A stretch of DNA of 64,000 nucleotides from assembly GCF_012927125.1 (NCBI RefSeq), contig NZ_JABBFZ010000016.1, positions 1 to 64,000 of the forward strand. Direction: 5' to 3'. Positions 1 to 8,800 of this stretch are shown here, piece after piece. The notes under the pieces were generated by a model. It did not search any database, had not been told where the DNA came from, and saw only the letters and a list, made by a program, of their open reading frames with translations. Position 1 is the first letter of the stretch; every line of letters starts with the position of its first letter. The stretch comes from Paraburkholderia antibiotica. GTDB taxonomy: Bacteria; Pseudomonadota; Gammaproteobacteria; Burkholderiales; Burkholderiaceae. The position numbers and the translations under genes are program-made.

Positions 1-10
1 CAACAAGTCA

Positions 11-127
11 TGCCTGATGACCATAGCGAGTCGGTCCCACCCCTTCCCATCCCGAACAGGACCGTGAAACGACTCTACGCCGATGATAGTGCGGATTGCC
101 CGTGTGAAAGTAGGTAATCGTCAGGCT
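11..127 (+). rRNA. rrf: 5S ribosomal RNA
   Basis: This is a 5S rRNA of about 116 bases. The ends TGCCTGA and TCAGGCT pair as the terminal helix. The internal stretches CCATAGCGAG, CCCATCCCGAACAGG and GAAAGTAGG are hallmark 5S sequences. It is the last gene of an rRNA operon whose 16S and 23S genes lie before the window. A strong terminator follows within 15 bases. Confidence 0.97.
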
Positions 128-140
128 TCTCCTCAGTCAG

Positions 141-170
141 AAACCCCACCCCGAAAAGGTGGGGTTTTTG
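141..170 (+). terminator. Rho-independent terminator of the rRNA operon
   Basis: The arms AAACCCCACC and GGTGGGGTTT enclose a short CCGAAAA loop and run into TTTTT. It directly follows the 5S gene and ends the rRNA transcript. Confidence 0.9.
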
Positions 171-238
171 CGTTTACGGCAGGACTGGAATCACTACATA
201 TAAGTGAGAACGTTGGGTTTGGAACGGTCAAGCAGGCC

Positions 239-267
239 TTGACAAAAAGTTGTTGTTCCCCCATAAT
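239..267 (+). promoter_or_regulatory. Sigma-70 promoter for the tRNA-tuf operon
   Basis: A perfect -35 TTGACA (239-244) and a -10 CATAAT (262-267) are separated by 17 bases. Transcription should start near 274, a few bases before tRNA-Tyr at 282. This predicts co-transcription of tRNA-Tyr, tRNA-Gly, tRNA-Thr and tuf, since no terminator is seen between them. Confidence 0.85.
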
Positions 268-281
268 CATCAGTTCTCTGC

Positions 282-367
282 GGAGGGGTGCCCGAGTGGC
301 TAAAGGGGGCAGACTGTAAATCTGTTGGCTTACGCCTACGTTGGTTCGAATCCAACCTCCTCCACCA
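282..367 (+). tRNA. tyrT: tRNA-Tyr (GTA)
   Basis: This is an 86-base class II tRNA with a long variable arm. The acceptor stem GGAGGGG pairs with CTCCTCC (one G-T wobble), the CCA end is encoded, and the anticodon GTA is at 316-318. It is first of three tRNAs ahead of tuf, the arrangement also known from the E. coli tufB operon. Confidence 0.97.
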
Positions 368-406
368 GAATGCAAGCTGTAGCAGTTGTTGGGAATCCAT
401 GACCTT

Positions 407-480
407 GCGGGTGTAGCTCAATGGTAGAGCAGAAGCCTTCCAAGCTTACGACGAGGGTTCGATTCCCTTCACCCGCTCCA
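407..480 (+). tRNA. glyT: tRNA-Gly (TCC)
   Basis: This is a 74-base cloverleaf starting GCGGGTG and ending CACCCGCTCCA with an encoded CCA. The anticodon TCC is at 439-441, and TTCGATTC marks the T arm. It is the second tRNA of the tRNA-tuf operon. Confidence 0.97.
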
Positions 481-496
481 GCAACAACGAAGTAGC

Positions 497-571
<75 letters not shown>

Positions 572-633
572 GAAGTACTCAGTGATTGTTTGCGCCCAGC
601 GCAACGTACGGAAAATCCTCTTAGGAGTCGAAA

Positions 634-1824
634 ATGGCCAAGGGTAAGTTTGAGCGGACCAAGCCGCACGTGAACGTGGGCACGATCGGTCACGTTGACC
701 ACGGCAAGACCACGCTGACGGCAGCGATCACGACGGTTCTGACGCAGAAGTTCGGCGGCGAAGCGAAGGCATACGACCAGATCGACGCAGCACCGGAAGA
801 AAAGGCACGTGGTATTACCATCAACACTGCGCACGTCGAGTACGAAACGGCTAACCGCCACTACGCACACGTCGACTGCCCGGGCCACGCTGACTACGTG
901 AAGAACATGATCACGGGCGCAGCGCAGATGGACGGCGCAATCCTGGTGTGCTCGGCTGCAGACGGCCCGATGCCGCAAACGCGTGAGCACATCCTGCTGG
1001 CGCGTCAGGTTGGCGTTCCGTACATCATCGTGTTCCTGAACAAGTGCGACATGGTGGACGACGCTGAGCTGCTGGAACTCGTCGAAATGGAAGTTCGCGA
1101 ACTTCTGTCGAAGTACGACTTCCCGGGCGACGACACGCCGATCATCAAGGGTTCGGCCAAGCTGGCGCTGGAAGGCGACAAGGGCGAGCTGGGCGAAGTG
1201 GCGATCATGAGCCTGGCCGACGCACTGGACACGTACATCCCGACGCCGGAGCGCGCGGTTGACGGTGCGTTCCTGATGCCGGTGGAAGACGTGTTCTCGA
1301 TCTCGGGTCGCGGCACGGTGGTGACGGGTCGCGTTGAGCGCGGCATCATCAAGGTCGGCGAAGAAATCGAAATCGTCGGTATCAAGGCGACGGCGAAGAC
1401 GACCTGCACGGGCGTGGAAATGTTCCGCAAGCTGCTCGACCAGGGTCAGGCAGGCGACAACGTTGGTATCCTGCTGCGCGGCACGAAGCGTGAAGACGTG
1501 GAGCGTGGTCAGGTTCTGGCGAAGCCGGGCTCGATCAACCCGCACACGCACTTCACGGCTGAAGTGTACGTGCTGAGCAAGGACGAAGGTGGCCGTCATA
1601 CGCCATTCTTCAACAACTACCGTCCGCAGTTCTACTTCCGTACGACGGACGTGACGGGCTCGATCGAGCTGCCGAAGGACAAGGAAATGGTCATGCCGGG
1701 CGACAACGTGTCGATCACGGTGAAGCTGATCAACCCGATCGCGATGGAAGAAGGTCTGCGTTTCGCAATTCGCGAAGGCGGCCGTACGGTCGGCGCTGGT
1801 GTGGTTGCAAAGATTCTCGAGTAA
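634..1824 (+). CDS. tuf: Elongation factor Tu, copy 1
   Basis: EF-Tu (396 aa) is the GTPase that delivers aminoacyl-tRNA to the ribosomal A site. The GTP-binding motifs are GHVDHGKT (residues 19-26), DCPGH near 81 and NKCD near 136; domains 2 and 3 follow at normal length. A Shine-Dalgarno AGGAG lies 7 bases before the ATG. The gene follows three tRNAs and precedes tRNA-Trp and secE, as in other tRNA-tufB operons. A second copy at 19866-21056 encodes the same protein. The DNA of the two appears identical from codon 8 to the stop, whereas codons 2-7 differ at five synonymous sites. Confidence 0.99.
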   Translation: MAKGKFERTKPHVNVGTIGHVDHGKTTLTAAITTVLTQKFGGEAKAYDQIDAAPEEKARGITINTAHVEYETANRHYAHVDCPGHADYVKNMITGAAQMDGAILVCSAADGPMPQTREHILLARQVGVPYIIVFLNKCDMVDDAELLELVEMEVRELLSKYDFPGDDTPIIKGSAKLALEGDKGELGEVAIMSLADALDTYIPTPERAVDGAFLMPVEDVFSISGRGTVVTGRVERGIIKVGEEIEIVGIKATAKTTCTGVEMFRKLLDQGQAGDNVGILLRGTKREDVERGQVLAKPGSINPHTHFTAEVYVLSKDEGGRHTPFFNNYRPQFYFRTTDVTGSIELPKDKEMVMPGDNVSITVKLINPIAMEEGLRFAIREGGRTVGAGVVAKILE

Positions 1825-1888
1825 CGCCAGACAGTTCTCGATAATCGGTTGTATCGGGGTTGGCGGTGTCGTCAACCCCAAATGGTTT

Positions 1889-1964
1889 AGGGGCATAGCT
1901 CAACTGGCAGAGCGTCGGTCTCCAAAACCGAAGGTTGGGGGTTCGATTCCCTCTGCCCCTGCCA
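1889..1964 (+). tRNA. trpT: tRNA-Trp (CCA)
   Basis: This is a 76-base cloverleaf. The acceptor stem AGGGGCA pairs with TGCCCCT, the discriminator base is G, and the CCA end is encoded. The anticodon CCA is at 1922-1924. It sits in the 175-base spacer between tuf and secE and is probably processed out of the tuf-secE transcript. Confidence 0.97.
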
Positions 1965-1999
1965 ACTATCGCGTCGTAGTGGCGCTTCGTTAAGGTGTT

Positions 2000-2380
2000 A
2001 TGGCGAATCCTTCCGTCGAAACTGTAAATGCATCTGGCGACAAGTTGATGTTGGCCCTAGGTGTGTTGCTGGTCTTGGCCGGGTTCGTGGGGTTCTTCTG
2101 GCTGAATGGCCAGGAATGGTACATCCGCGGAGCCGCCTTGGCTGTTGGTGCGATCGCGGGTGTTGCAGTCGGTCTTCTCTCTGCGCCTGGCAAGGGTTTT
2201 ATCGCTTTCGCCAAAGACTCGTACAAAGAAGTCCGTAAGGTTGTTTGGCCTACTCGCAAAGAGGCGACCCAGACAACGCTCGTGGTGTTTGGCTTCGTGG
2301 TCGTGATGGCGATCTTTCTGTGGATTAGTGATAAATCCATCGAATGGGCGATTTTCTCGGTGATTCTGGGTTGGAAATGA
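2000..2380 (+). CDS. secE: Preprotein translocase subunit SecE
   Basis: SecE (126 aa) is the clamp subunit of the SecYEG channel in the inner membrane. Three hydrophobic segments are visible (about residues 16-36, 41-60 and 95-115), the three-helix proteobacterial form. The conserved amphipathic segment SYKEVRKVVWPTRKE lies between helices 2 and 3. The gene is followed after one base by nusG, the usual secE-nusG pair. Its partner secY lies at 30883-32229. I see no separate promoter, so it is probably read from the tRNA-tuf transcript. Confidence 0.97.
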   Translation: MANPSVETVNASGDKLMLALGVLLVLAGFVGFFWLNGQEWYIRGAALAVGAIAGVAVGLLSAPGKGFIAFAKDSYKEVRKVVWPTRKEATQTTLVVFGFVVVMAIFLWISDKSIEWAIFSVILGWK

Positions 2381-2381
2381 T

Positions 2382-2939
2382 ATGAGCGATACTCCGGCAT
2401 CCCCGAGCGGTAAACGTTGGTACGTGGTGCACGCCTACTCCGGCATGGAGAAGAGCGTGCAACGAGCGCTTCAGGAGCGTATCGAGCGTGCCGGTATGCA
2501 AGACCAGTTTGGCCAGATTCTCGTTCCTACTGAAGAAGTTGTCGAGGTGAAAGGCGGTCACAAATCAGTGACAGAACGTCGTTTCTTTCCCGGCTATGTG
2601 CTGGTTGAAATGGAAATGACAGACGAAACGTGGCACCTCGTGAAGAACACGGCAAAGGTGACCGGTTTTGTTGGCGGAGCGCGTAATCGCCCGAGCCCGA
2701 TTTCCCCTCGGGAAGTTGAGAAAATCATGTCGCAGATGCAGGAAGGCGTGGAGAAGCCGCGCCCGAAGACCCTGTTTGAAGTAGGCGAGATGGTGCGGGT
2801 GAAGGAAGGTCCGTTCACTGATTTCAACGGCAGCGTCGAAGAAGTGAACTACGAAAAATCGCGAGTCCGTGTTTCCGTTACGATCTTCGGCCGCGCAACG
2901 CCGGTCGAGCTGGAATTTGGCCAGGTCGAAAAGCTGTAA
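2382..2939 (+). CDS. nusG: Transcription antitermination factor NusG
   Basis: NusG (185 aa) binds RNA polymerase, suppresses pausing, and links transcription to Rho or to ribosomal S10. The N-terminal NGN domain opens with KRWYVVHAYSG (about residues 11-21). The C-terminal KOW domain begins near GEMVRVKEGPF (about 135-145). The length matches the family. The start lies one base after the secE stop, which implies translational coupling. A 13-bp perfect hairpin follows, before rplK. Confidence 0.98.
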   Translation: MSDTPASPSGKRWYVVHAYSGMEKSVQRALQERIERAGMQDQFGQILVPTEEVVEVKGGHKSVTERRFFPGYVLVEMEMTDETWHLVKNTAKVTGFVGGARNRPSPISPREVEKIMSQMQEGVEKPRPKTLFEVGEMVRVKEGPFTDFNGSVEEVNYEKSRVRVSVTIFGRATPVELEFGQVEKL

Positions 2940-2949
2940 ATCAGAATTC

Positions 2950-2979
2950 TACGGAACGCACCGCATGGTGCGTTCCGTA
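2950..2979 (+). terminator. Hairpin between nusG and rplK
   Basis: There is a perfect 13-bp inverted repeat: TACGGAACGCACC, loop GCAT, GGTGCGTTCCGTA. Only a short ATTT run follows, so full termination is doubtful. It could be a partial terminator, a processing site, or part of the L11/L1 regulatory leader. Confidence 0.5.
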
Positions 2980-3104
2980 TTTCGCGCTTACGGTCCGCGT
3001 AATGACCGTTGAGGAGCGTAACTAGCCAGTTTTTTCGGCGAACACGCGCTACTACTCACTGAACGTCCGCATCACGCATCCGGCGTTCCAAAGAGGTTCT
3101 CAAG

Positions 3105-3536
3105 ATGGCAAAGAAAATCATCGGCTTTATCAAGCTGCAGATTCCTGCAGGTAAAGCCAACCCGTCGCCGCCGGTCGGTCCGGCACTGGGCCAACGCGGC
3201 CTGAACATCATGGAGTTCTGCAAGGCGTTCAACGCGCAGACTCAGGCAATGGAACCGGGTCTGCCGATTCCTGTCGTGATCACGGCATTCGCGGACAAGA
3301 GCTTCACGTTCGTGCTGAAGACGCCGCCGGCTACGGTTCTGATCAAGAAGGCAGCGAAGCTCGAGAAGGGTTCGAGCAAGCCGCATACCGACAAGGTCGG
3401 CAAGATCACCCGTGCTCAAGCTGAAGATATCGCCAAGACCAAGATGCCCGATCTGACGGCTGCTGATCTGGACGCAGCGGTTCGTACGATCGCTGGTAGC
3501 GCCCGCTCGATGGGCATCACCGTGGAGGGCGTGTAA
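3105..3536 (+). CDS. rplK: 50S ribosomal protein L11
   Basis: L11 (143 aa) binds 23S rRNA in the GTPase-associated centre, where EF-Tu and EF-G act. The N-terminal domain shows the conserved PPVGPALGQRG stretch (about residues 22-32), and the C-terminal RNA-binding domain follows. A GAGG-type ribosome site precedes the ATG. The stop codon abuts the start of rplA with no spacer, the tight rplK-rplA pair whose translation is classically repressed by L1. Confidence 0.98.
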   Translation: MAKKIIGFIKLQIPAGKANPSPPVGPALGQRGLNIMEFCKAFNAQTQAMEPGLPIPVVITAFADKSFTFVLKTPPATVLIKKAAKLEKGSSKPHTDKVGKITRAQAEDIAKTKMPDLTAADLDAAVRTIAGSARSMGITVEGV

Positions 3537-4235
3537 ATGGCTAAGCTTTCGAAGCGTCTGCAAGCATTTGCAGCTAAGGTTGATCGTCAGAAGCTGTACC
3601 CGCTCGAAGACGCTCTGTCGCTCGTGAAGGAATGCGCAAGCGCAAAGTTCGACGAGTCGATCGACGTTGCAGTTCAGCTCGGCATCGATGCGAAGAAGTC
3701 GGACCAGGTGGTTCGCGGTTCGGTCGTGCTGCCCGCTGGTACCGGTAAGTCGGTCCGCGTCGCTGTGTTCGCACAGGGCGAAAAGGCTGAGCAGGCTCGT
3801 GCAGCTGGCGCAGAAGTCGTCGGTATGGAAGACCTGGCAGAACAGGTCAAGGCCGGCAATCTCGACTTCGACATCGTGATCGCTTCGCCGGACACGATGC
3901 GTATCGTCGGTACGCTCGGTCAGATCCTCGGCCCGCGCGGCCTCATGCCGAACCCGAAGGTCGGTACGGTTACGCCGGACGTCGCGACTGCGGTCAAGAA
4001 CGCCAAGGCTGGTCAGGTGCAATTCCGTGTCGACAAGGCCGGTATCATCCACGCGACCATCGGCCGTGCTTCGTTCGAAGCTGCAGCTCTGCGTAGCAAT
4101 CTGAGCGCGCTGATCGAAGCGCTGCAAAAAGCAAAGCCGGCAACGAGCAAGGGCGTGTACCTGCGCAAGGTTGCTCTGTCGAGCACGATGGGTGTTGGCG
4201 TTCGCGTCGACCAAACGTCGATCGCAGCGCAGTAA
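3537..4235 (+). CDS. rplA: 50S ribosomal protein L1
   Basis: L1 (232 aa) forms the L1 stalk near the ribosomal E site and in known systems represses its own operon mRNA. The motif GPRGLMPNPKVGTVT (about residues 130-145) is the family signature. The ATG directly follows the rplK stop. The next gene, rplJ, is 302 bases away behind a long leader, consistent with separate control of L1/L11 and L10/L7-L12. Confidence 0.98.
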   Translation: MAKLSKRLQAFAAKVDRQKLYPLEDALSLVKECASAKFDESIDVAVQLGIDAKKSDQVVRGSVVLPAGTGKSVRVAVFAQGEKAEQARAAGAEVVGMEDLAEQVKAGNLDFDIVIASPDTMRIVGTLGQILGPRGLMPNPKVGTVTPDVATAVKNAKAGQVQFRVDKAGIIHATIGRASFEAAALRSNLSALIEALQKAKPATSKGVYLRKVALSSTMGVGVRVDQTSIAAQ

Positions 4236-4537
4236 AGAATTTGCCGCTCCGGTTCTGGCTGGGGCGGTCTTTATGGGCTTTGGGCGGTTGTGAGGTGGCA
4301 GTCTGCATCGCACAACCGGTTGTCAAAGACCGTTGGCGGGCACGCAGCAGGTAGGCGAGTCCTTAATGTAAAGCCAACGCAGATGGCGAACCCGAAAAAG
4401 TTTTGTAGTGATGAAGCCGTTGGATATCCGCAGCAATGTGGAGCTCAAGCGGTCGAAATACTCCTGACTGGTCGGACGCCGTTATTGAACGCGGTACACA
4501 AGGCGCACGCTGCGTGTATCGAATCTGGAGGTTAACC
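4236..4537 (+). promoter_or_regulatory. rplJ leader region (candidate L10-binding leader)
   Basis: This 302-base spacer lies between rplA and rplJ. It begins with an imperfect terminator-like hairpin (CCGCTCC at 4244-4250, GGGGCGG at 4261-4267, then TCTTTAT), which may attenuate readthrough. The rest is probably the untranslated leader of rplJ, the position where other bacteria carry an L10(L12)4-binding mRNA element. I could not fold that element with confidence. No convincing gene is present; a short open frame at 4290-4535 looks fortuitous. Confidence 0.45.
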
Positions 4538-5041
4538 GTGCCACTCAACAAAGAAAGCAAGCAGGCCGTCGTCGCTGAGGTTGCCGCGCAAGTCGCGAAA
4601 GCTCAGACCGTGGTTCTGGCTGAGTATCGTGGAATTGCGGTTGGCGATCTGACCAAGCTGCGCGCGAAAGCGCGTGAGCAACAGGTTTATCTTCGTGTGT
4701 TGAAGAACACGCTGGCGCGTCGCGCTGTCGAAGGTACCCCGTTTGCTCCGCTGGCAGAGCAGATGACTGGCCCCCTGATCTACGGCATCTCGGAAGATGC
4801 AATTGCTGCTGCTAAGGTCGTCAACGACTTCAGCAAGAGCAATGACAAGTTGGTCATCAAGGCTGGTTCCTACGAAGGCAAGGTGATGGACAAAGCTGGC
4901 GTGCAAGCGCTGGCAAGCATCCCGAGCCGCGAAGAACTGCTCTCCAAGCTGTTGTACGTTATGCAGGCTCCTGTTTCTGGCTTTGCGCGCGCTCTGGCCG
5001 CGCTGGCAGAAAAGAAACAAGGCGAAGAAACCGCTGCGTAA
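4538..5041 (+). CDS. rplJ: 50S ribosomal protein L10
   Basis: L10 (167 aa) anchors the L7/L12 dimers to the ribosome stalk. The protein starts MPLNKESKQ from a GTG codon, placed 8 bases after GGAG; a longer in-frame reading has no ribosome site and extends into the leader. The family segments TVVLAEYRG and LRVLKNTLARRA are present. The C-terminal helix ends KKQGEETAA, the region that binds L7/L12. It pairs with rplL 63 bases downstream. Confidence 0.98.
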   Translation: MPLNKESKQAVVAEVAAQVAKAQTVVLAEYRGIAVGDLTKLRAKAREQQVYLRVLKNTLARRAVEGTPFAPLAEQMTGPLIYGISEDAIAAAKVVNDFSKSNDKLVIKAGSYEGKVMDKAGVQALASIPSREELLSKLLYVMQAPVSGFARALAALAEKKQGEETAA

Positions 5042-5104
5042 TGCACTTCAGTCGAGCGTGATTGATCGCTGGCTGTATCCGAATTCAATTTAGGAGTATT
5101 TCAA

Positions 5105-5482
5105 ATGGCAATCGCAAAAGAAGACATCCTCGAAGCCGTAGGCTCGATGTCGGTTCTGGAACTGAACGAACTGGTTAAGGCGTTCGAAGAGAAGTTTGGC
5201 GTGTCGGCAGCTGCTGTTGCAGTGGCAGGCCCGGCAGGTGCAGGCGGCGGCGCTGCTGCAGCTGAAGAGCAGACCGAATTCACGGTCATCCTGACTGAAG
5301 CCGGTGCAAACAAGGTTTCGGTCATTAAGGCTGTTCGCGAACTGACGGGTCTCGGCCTGAAGGAAGCGAAGGACCTGGTCGACGGCGCACCGAAGCCCGT
5401 TAAGGAAGCGGTGCCCAAGGTTGCTGCTGAAGAAGCCAAGAAGAAGCTGGAAGAAGCCGGCGCGAAGGTTGAAGTCAAGTAA
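5105..5482 (+). CDS. rplL: 50S ribosomal protein L7/L12
   Basis: L7/L12 (125 aa) forms the flexible stalk that recruits translation GTPases. It has an N-terminal dimerisation helix, an Ala/Gly-rich hinge (about residues 40-55) and a globular C-terminal domain with the conserved KVSVIKAVRELTGLGLKEAK. A strong ribosome site (TAGGAG) precedes the ATG, fitting its several copies per ribosome. A strong terminator follows, separating rplKAJL from most rpoBC transcription. Confidence 0.98.
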   Translation: MAIAKEDILEAVGSMSVLELNELVKAFEEKFGVSAAAVAVAGPAGAGGGAAAAEEQTEFTVILTEAGANKVSVIKAVRELTGLGLKEAKDLVDGAPKPVKEAVPKVAAEEAKKKLEEAGAKVEVK

Positions 5483-5500
5483 GTTTCAACGCGCTGTGCG

Positions 5501-5533
5501 AAGGCTGGCGGTTTTTCACCGCCGGCCTTTTTG
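5501..5533 (+). terminator. Terminator/attenuator between rplL and rpoB
   Basis: Arms AAGGCTGGCGG and CCGCCGGCCTT (one wobble) are followed by TTTTTGTG. The position matches the classical rplL-rpoB attenuator, which sets the ratio of ribosomal protein to RNA polymerase transcripts. Confidence 0.85.
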
Positions 5534-5851
5534 TGCTTTGTGGGGGCTACGTTTTTGCAGGTGCTAGCCGGCAAGAATGTGACCCCAGAAGCCAAAGAAA
5601 ATCGCCAATCGGCAACATTGACCGGCGTTTCTCTTTGTCTTCTGAAGCGACTGCAGAAGGCAAGTTTGGTCGGGTAGCGGGCAACACAGGCATCCGCTGC
5701 CGTCAGCCAGCGGTTGGTAGCGGCCAACCACCAAGCTTCTAGGCTCGTTCAAGCCATCGGACGGCCATCGGGTCTCAGTCGGTGAACACTCGGGTTGTCT
5801 CATCAAGGTACCCTGCCTCGACAACTATGCCCGCCGTGATTCGGAGATCGT
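5534..5851 (+). promoter_or_regulatory. rpoB upstream leader, no gene seen
   Basis: This 318-base spacer follows the terminator. I see no convincing ORF or consensus promoter. It holds several short inverted repeats, such as GGTTGGTAGCGGCCAACC near 5712-5729. It is a likely site for an rpoBC promoter or an RNA element tuning RNA polymerase synthesis, inferred from position only. Confidence 0.4.
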
Positions 5852-8800
5852 ATGCAATATTCCTTCACCGAGAAGAAGCGTATTCGCAAGAGTTTTGCGA
5901 AACGCCCCATCGTTCACCAAGTACCTTTCCTGCTGGCTACCCAGCTTGAATCATTCAGCACGTTTCTGCAAGCAGATACGTCGTCCACGCAACGCAAGCC
6001 GGAAGGCCTGCAGGCTGCGTTTACTTCCGTTTTCCCGATCGTTTCACATAACGGCTTCGCGCGTCTGGAGTTCGTCAGCTACATGCTGTCGCCGCCGGCA
6101 TTCAACATCAAGGAATGTCAGCAGCGCGGCCTGACGTACTGCTCGGCGCTGCGCGCCAAAGTGCGTCTGGTACTGCTCGACAAGGAATCGCCGAGCAAGC
6201 CGGTCGTCAAGGAAGTGAAGGAACAGGAAGTGTACATGGGCGAAATTCCGCTCATGACGCCGACCGGTTCGTTCGTCATCAACGGCACGGAACGTGTGAT
6301 CGTTTCCCAGCTGCATCGTTCGCCGGGCGTGTTCTTCGAACACGACAAGGGCAAGACGCACAGCTCGGGCAAGCTCCTGTTCTCGGCACGTATCATTCCT
6401 TACCGCGGTTCGTGGCTCGACTTCGAGTTCGACCCGAAGGACGTGCTGTACTTCCGCGTCGACCGTCGCCGCAAGATGCCGGTCACGATCCTGCTGAAGG
6501 CAATTGGCCTCACGCCGGAACAGATCCTCGCAAACTTCTTCGTGTTCGATAATTTCACGCTGATGCCGGAAGGCGCGCAGATGGAATTCGTGCCGGAGCG
6601 TCTGCGTGGTGAAGTCGCGCGTTTCGACATCACGGACCGTGACGGCAACGTGATCGTCCAGAAGGACAAGCGGATCAACGCCAAGCACATTCGCGATCTC
6701 GACAACGCGAAGACCAAGTTCATCTCGGTGCCGGAAGACTACCTGCTCGGCCGCGTGCTCGCGAAGAACGTGATCGACGGTGATACCGGCGAAGTCATCG
6801 CGAACGCGAACGACGAAATCACCGAAACCGTGCTCGACAAGCTGCGCGAAGCGAAGATCAAGGACATCCAGACGCTCTACACGAACGATCTGGACCAGGG
6901 TCCGTACATCTCGTCGACGCTGCGTATCGATGAAACGGCCGACAAGATGGCCGCGCGCATCGCGATCTACCGCATGATGCGCCCGGGCGAGCCGCCGACC
7001 GAAGAAGCGGTCGAAGCTCTGTTCAACCGTCTGTTCTACAGCGAAGAAGCGTACGACCTGTCGAAGGTCGGTCGTATGAAGTTCAACCGCCGCGTCGGCC
7101 GTGACGAAATCGTCGGTCCGATGACGCTGCTGGACGACGACATCCTCGCGACGATCAAGATCCTCGTCGAGTTGCGTAACGGCAAGGGCGAAGTGGACGA
7201 CATCGACCACCTCGGCAACCGTCGTGTGCGTTGCGTCGGCGAACTCGCGGAGAACCAGTTCCGCGCGGGTCTCGTGCGTGTCGAACGTGCCGTGAAGGAA
7301 CGCCTCGGTCAGGCAGAAAGCGAAAACCTGATGCCGCACGACCTGATCAACTCGAAGCCGATTTCGTCGGCGATTCGCGAGTTCTTCGGTTCGTCGCAGC
7401 TGTCGCAGTTTATGGACCAGACCAACCCGCTGTCGGAAATCACGCACAAGCGTCGTGTTTCCGCACTGGGCCCGGGCGGTCTGACGCGCGAACGCGCAGG
7501 CTTCGAAGTCCGCGACGTGCACCCGACCCACTACGGCCGCGTGTGCCCGATCGAAACGCCGGAAGGTCCGAACATCGGTCTGATCAACTCGCTCGCTCTG
7601 TACGCGCACCTGAACGAATACGGCTTCCTCGAAACGCCGTATCGCAAGGTTGCGGACGGCAAGGTGACCGACCAGATCGACTATCTGTCGGCGATCGAAG
7701 AAGGTCGTTACGTGATCGCTCAGGCGAACGCGGCAGTGGCCGACGACGGTACGCTGACCGACGAACTCGTGTCGTCGCGTGAAGCGGGCGAAACGCTGAT
7801 GGTTACGCCGGACCGCATCCAGTACATGGACGTGGCGCCGTCGCAGATCGTGTCGGTGGCAGCTTCGCTGATTCCGTTCCTAGAGCACGACGACGCGAAC
7901 CGCGCGTTGATGGGTTCGAACATGCAGCGTCAGGCTGTGCCGTGTCTGCGTCCGGAAAAGCCGGTCGTCGGTACGGGCATCGAGCGCACGGTTGCGGTCG
8001 ACTCGGGTACGACGGTTCAGGCACTGCGTGGCGGTGTGGTCGATTACGTCGACGCAGGCCGTATCGTGATTCGTGTGAACGACGACGAAGCGGTTGCTGG
8101 TGAAGTTGGTGTGGATATCTACAACCTCATCAAGTACACACGTTCGAACCAGAACACGAACATCAACCAGCGTCCGATCGTGAAGATGGGCGACAAGGTT
8201 GCGCGTGGCGACGTGCTGGCTGACGGCGCATCGACCGATCTGGGCGAGCTCGCGCTCGGCCAGAACATGCTGATCGCGTTCATGCCGTGGAACGGCTACA
8301 ACTTCGAAGACTCGATCCTGATCTCGGAGAAGGTCGTTGCGGACGATCGTTACACGTCGATCCACATCGAAGAACTGAACGTCGTTGCACGCGACACGAA
8401 GCTCGGACCGGAAGAAATCACGCGCGACATCTCGAACCTCGCTGAAGTGCAGCTTGGCCGTCTCGACGAGTCGGGCATCGTGTACATCGGCGCGGAAGTC
8501 GAAGCGGGCGACGTGCTGGTCGGTAAGGTCACGCCGAAGGGCGAAACCCAGCTGACGCCGGAAGAAAAGCTGCTGCGCGCGATCTTCGGCGAGAAGGCAT
8601 CTGACGTGAAGGACACGTCGCTGCGCGTGCCGTCGGGCATGAGCGGTACCGTGATCGACGTGCAGGTGTTCACGCGCGAAGGCATCCAGCGCGACAAGCG
8701 TGCTCAACAGATCATCGACGATGAACTGAAGCGCTATCGCCTCGACCTGAACGACCAGCTGCGCATCGTGGAAGGCGACGCGTTCCAGCGTCTCGCACGT

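Noticed and set aside
4290..4535. An 81-codon plus-strand frame in the rplA-rplJ spacer
   Set aside because: It has no ribosome site or recognisable product, lies in the expected rplJ leader, and ends at the rplJ ribosome site.
7390..7500. Possible rifampicin-resistance changes in rpoB, and streptomycin changes in rpsL
   Set aside because: The Asp, His and Ser hotspots of RpoB and both lysine loops of S12 read as wild type.
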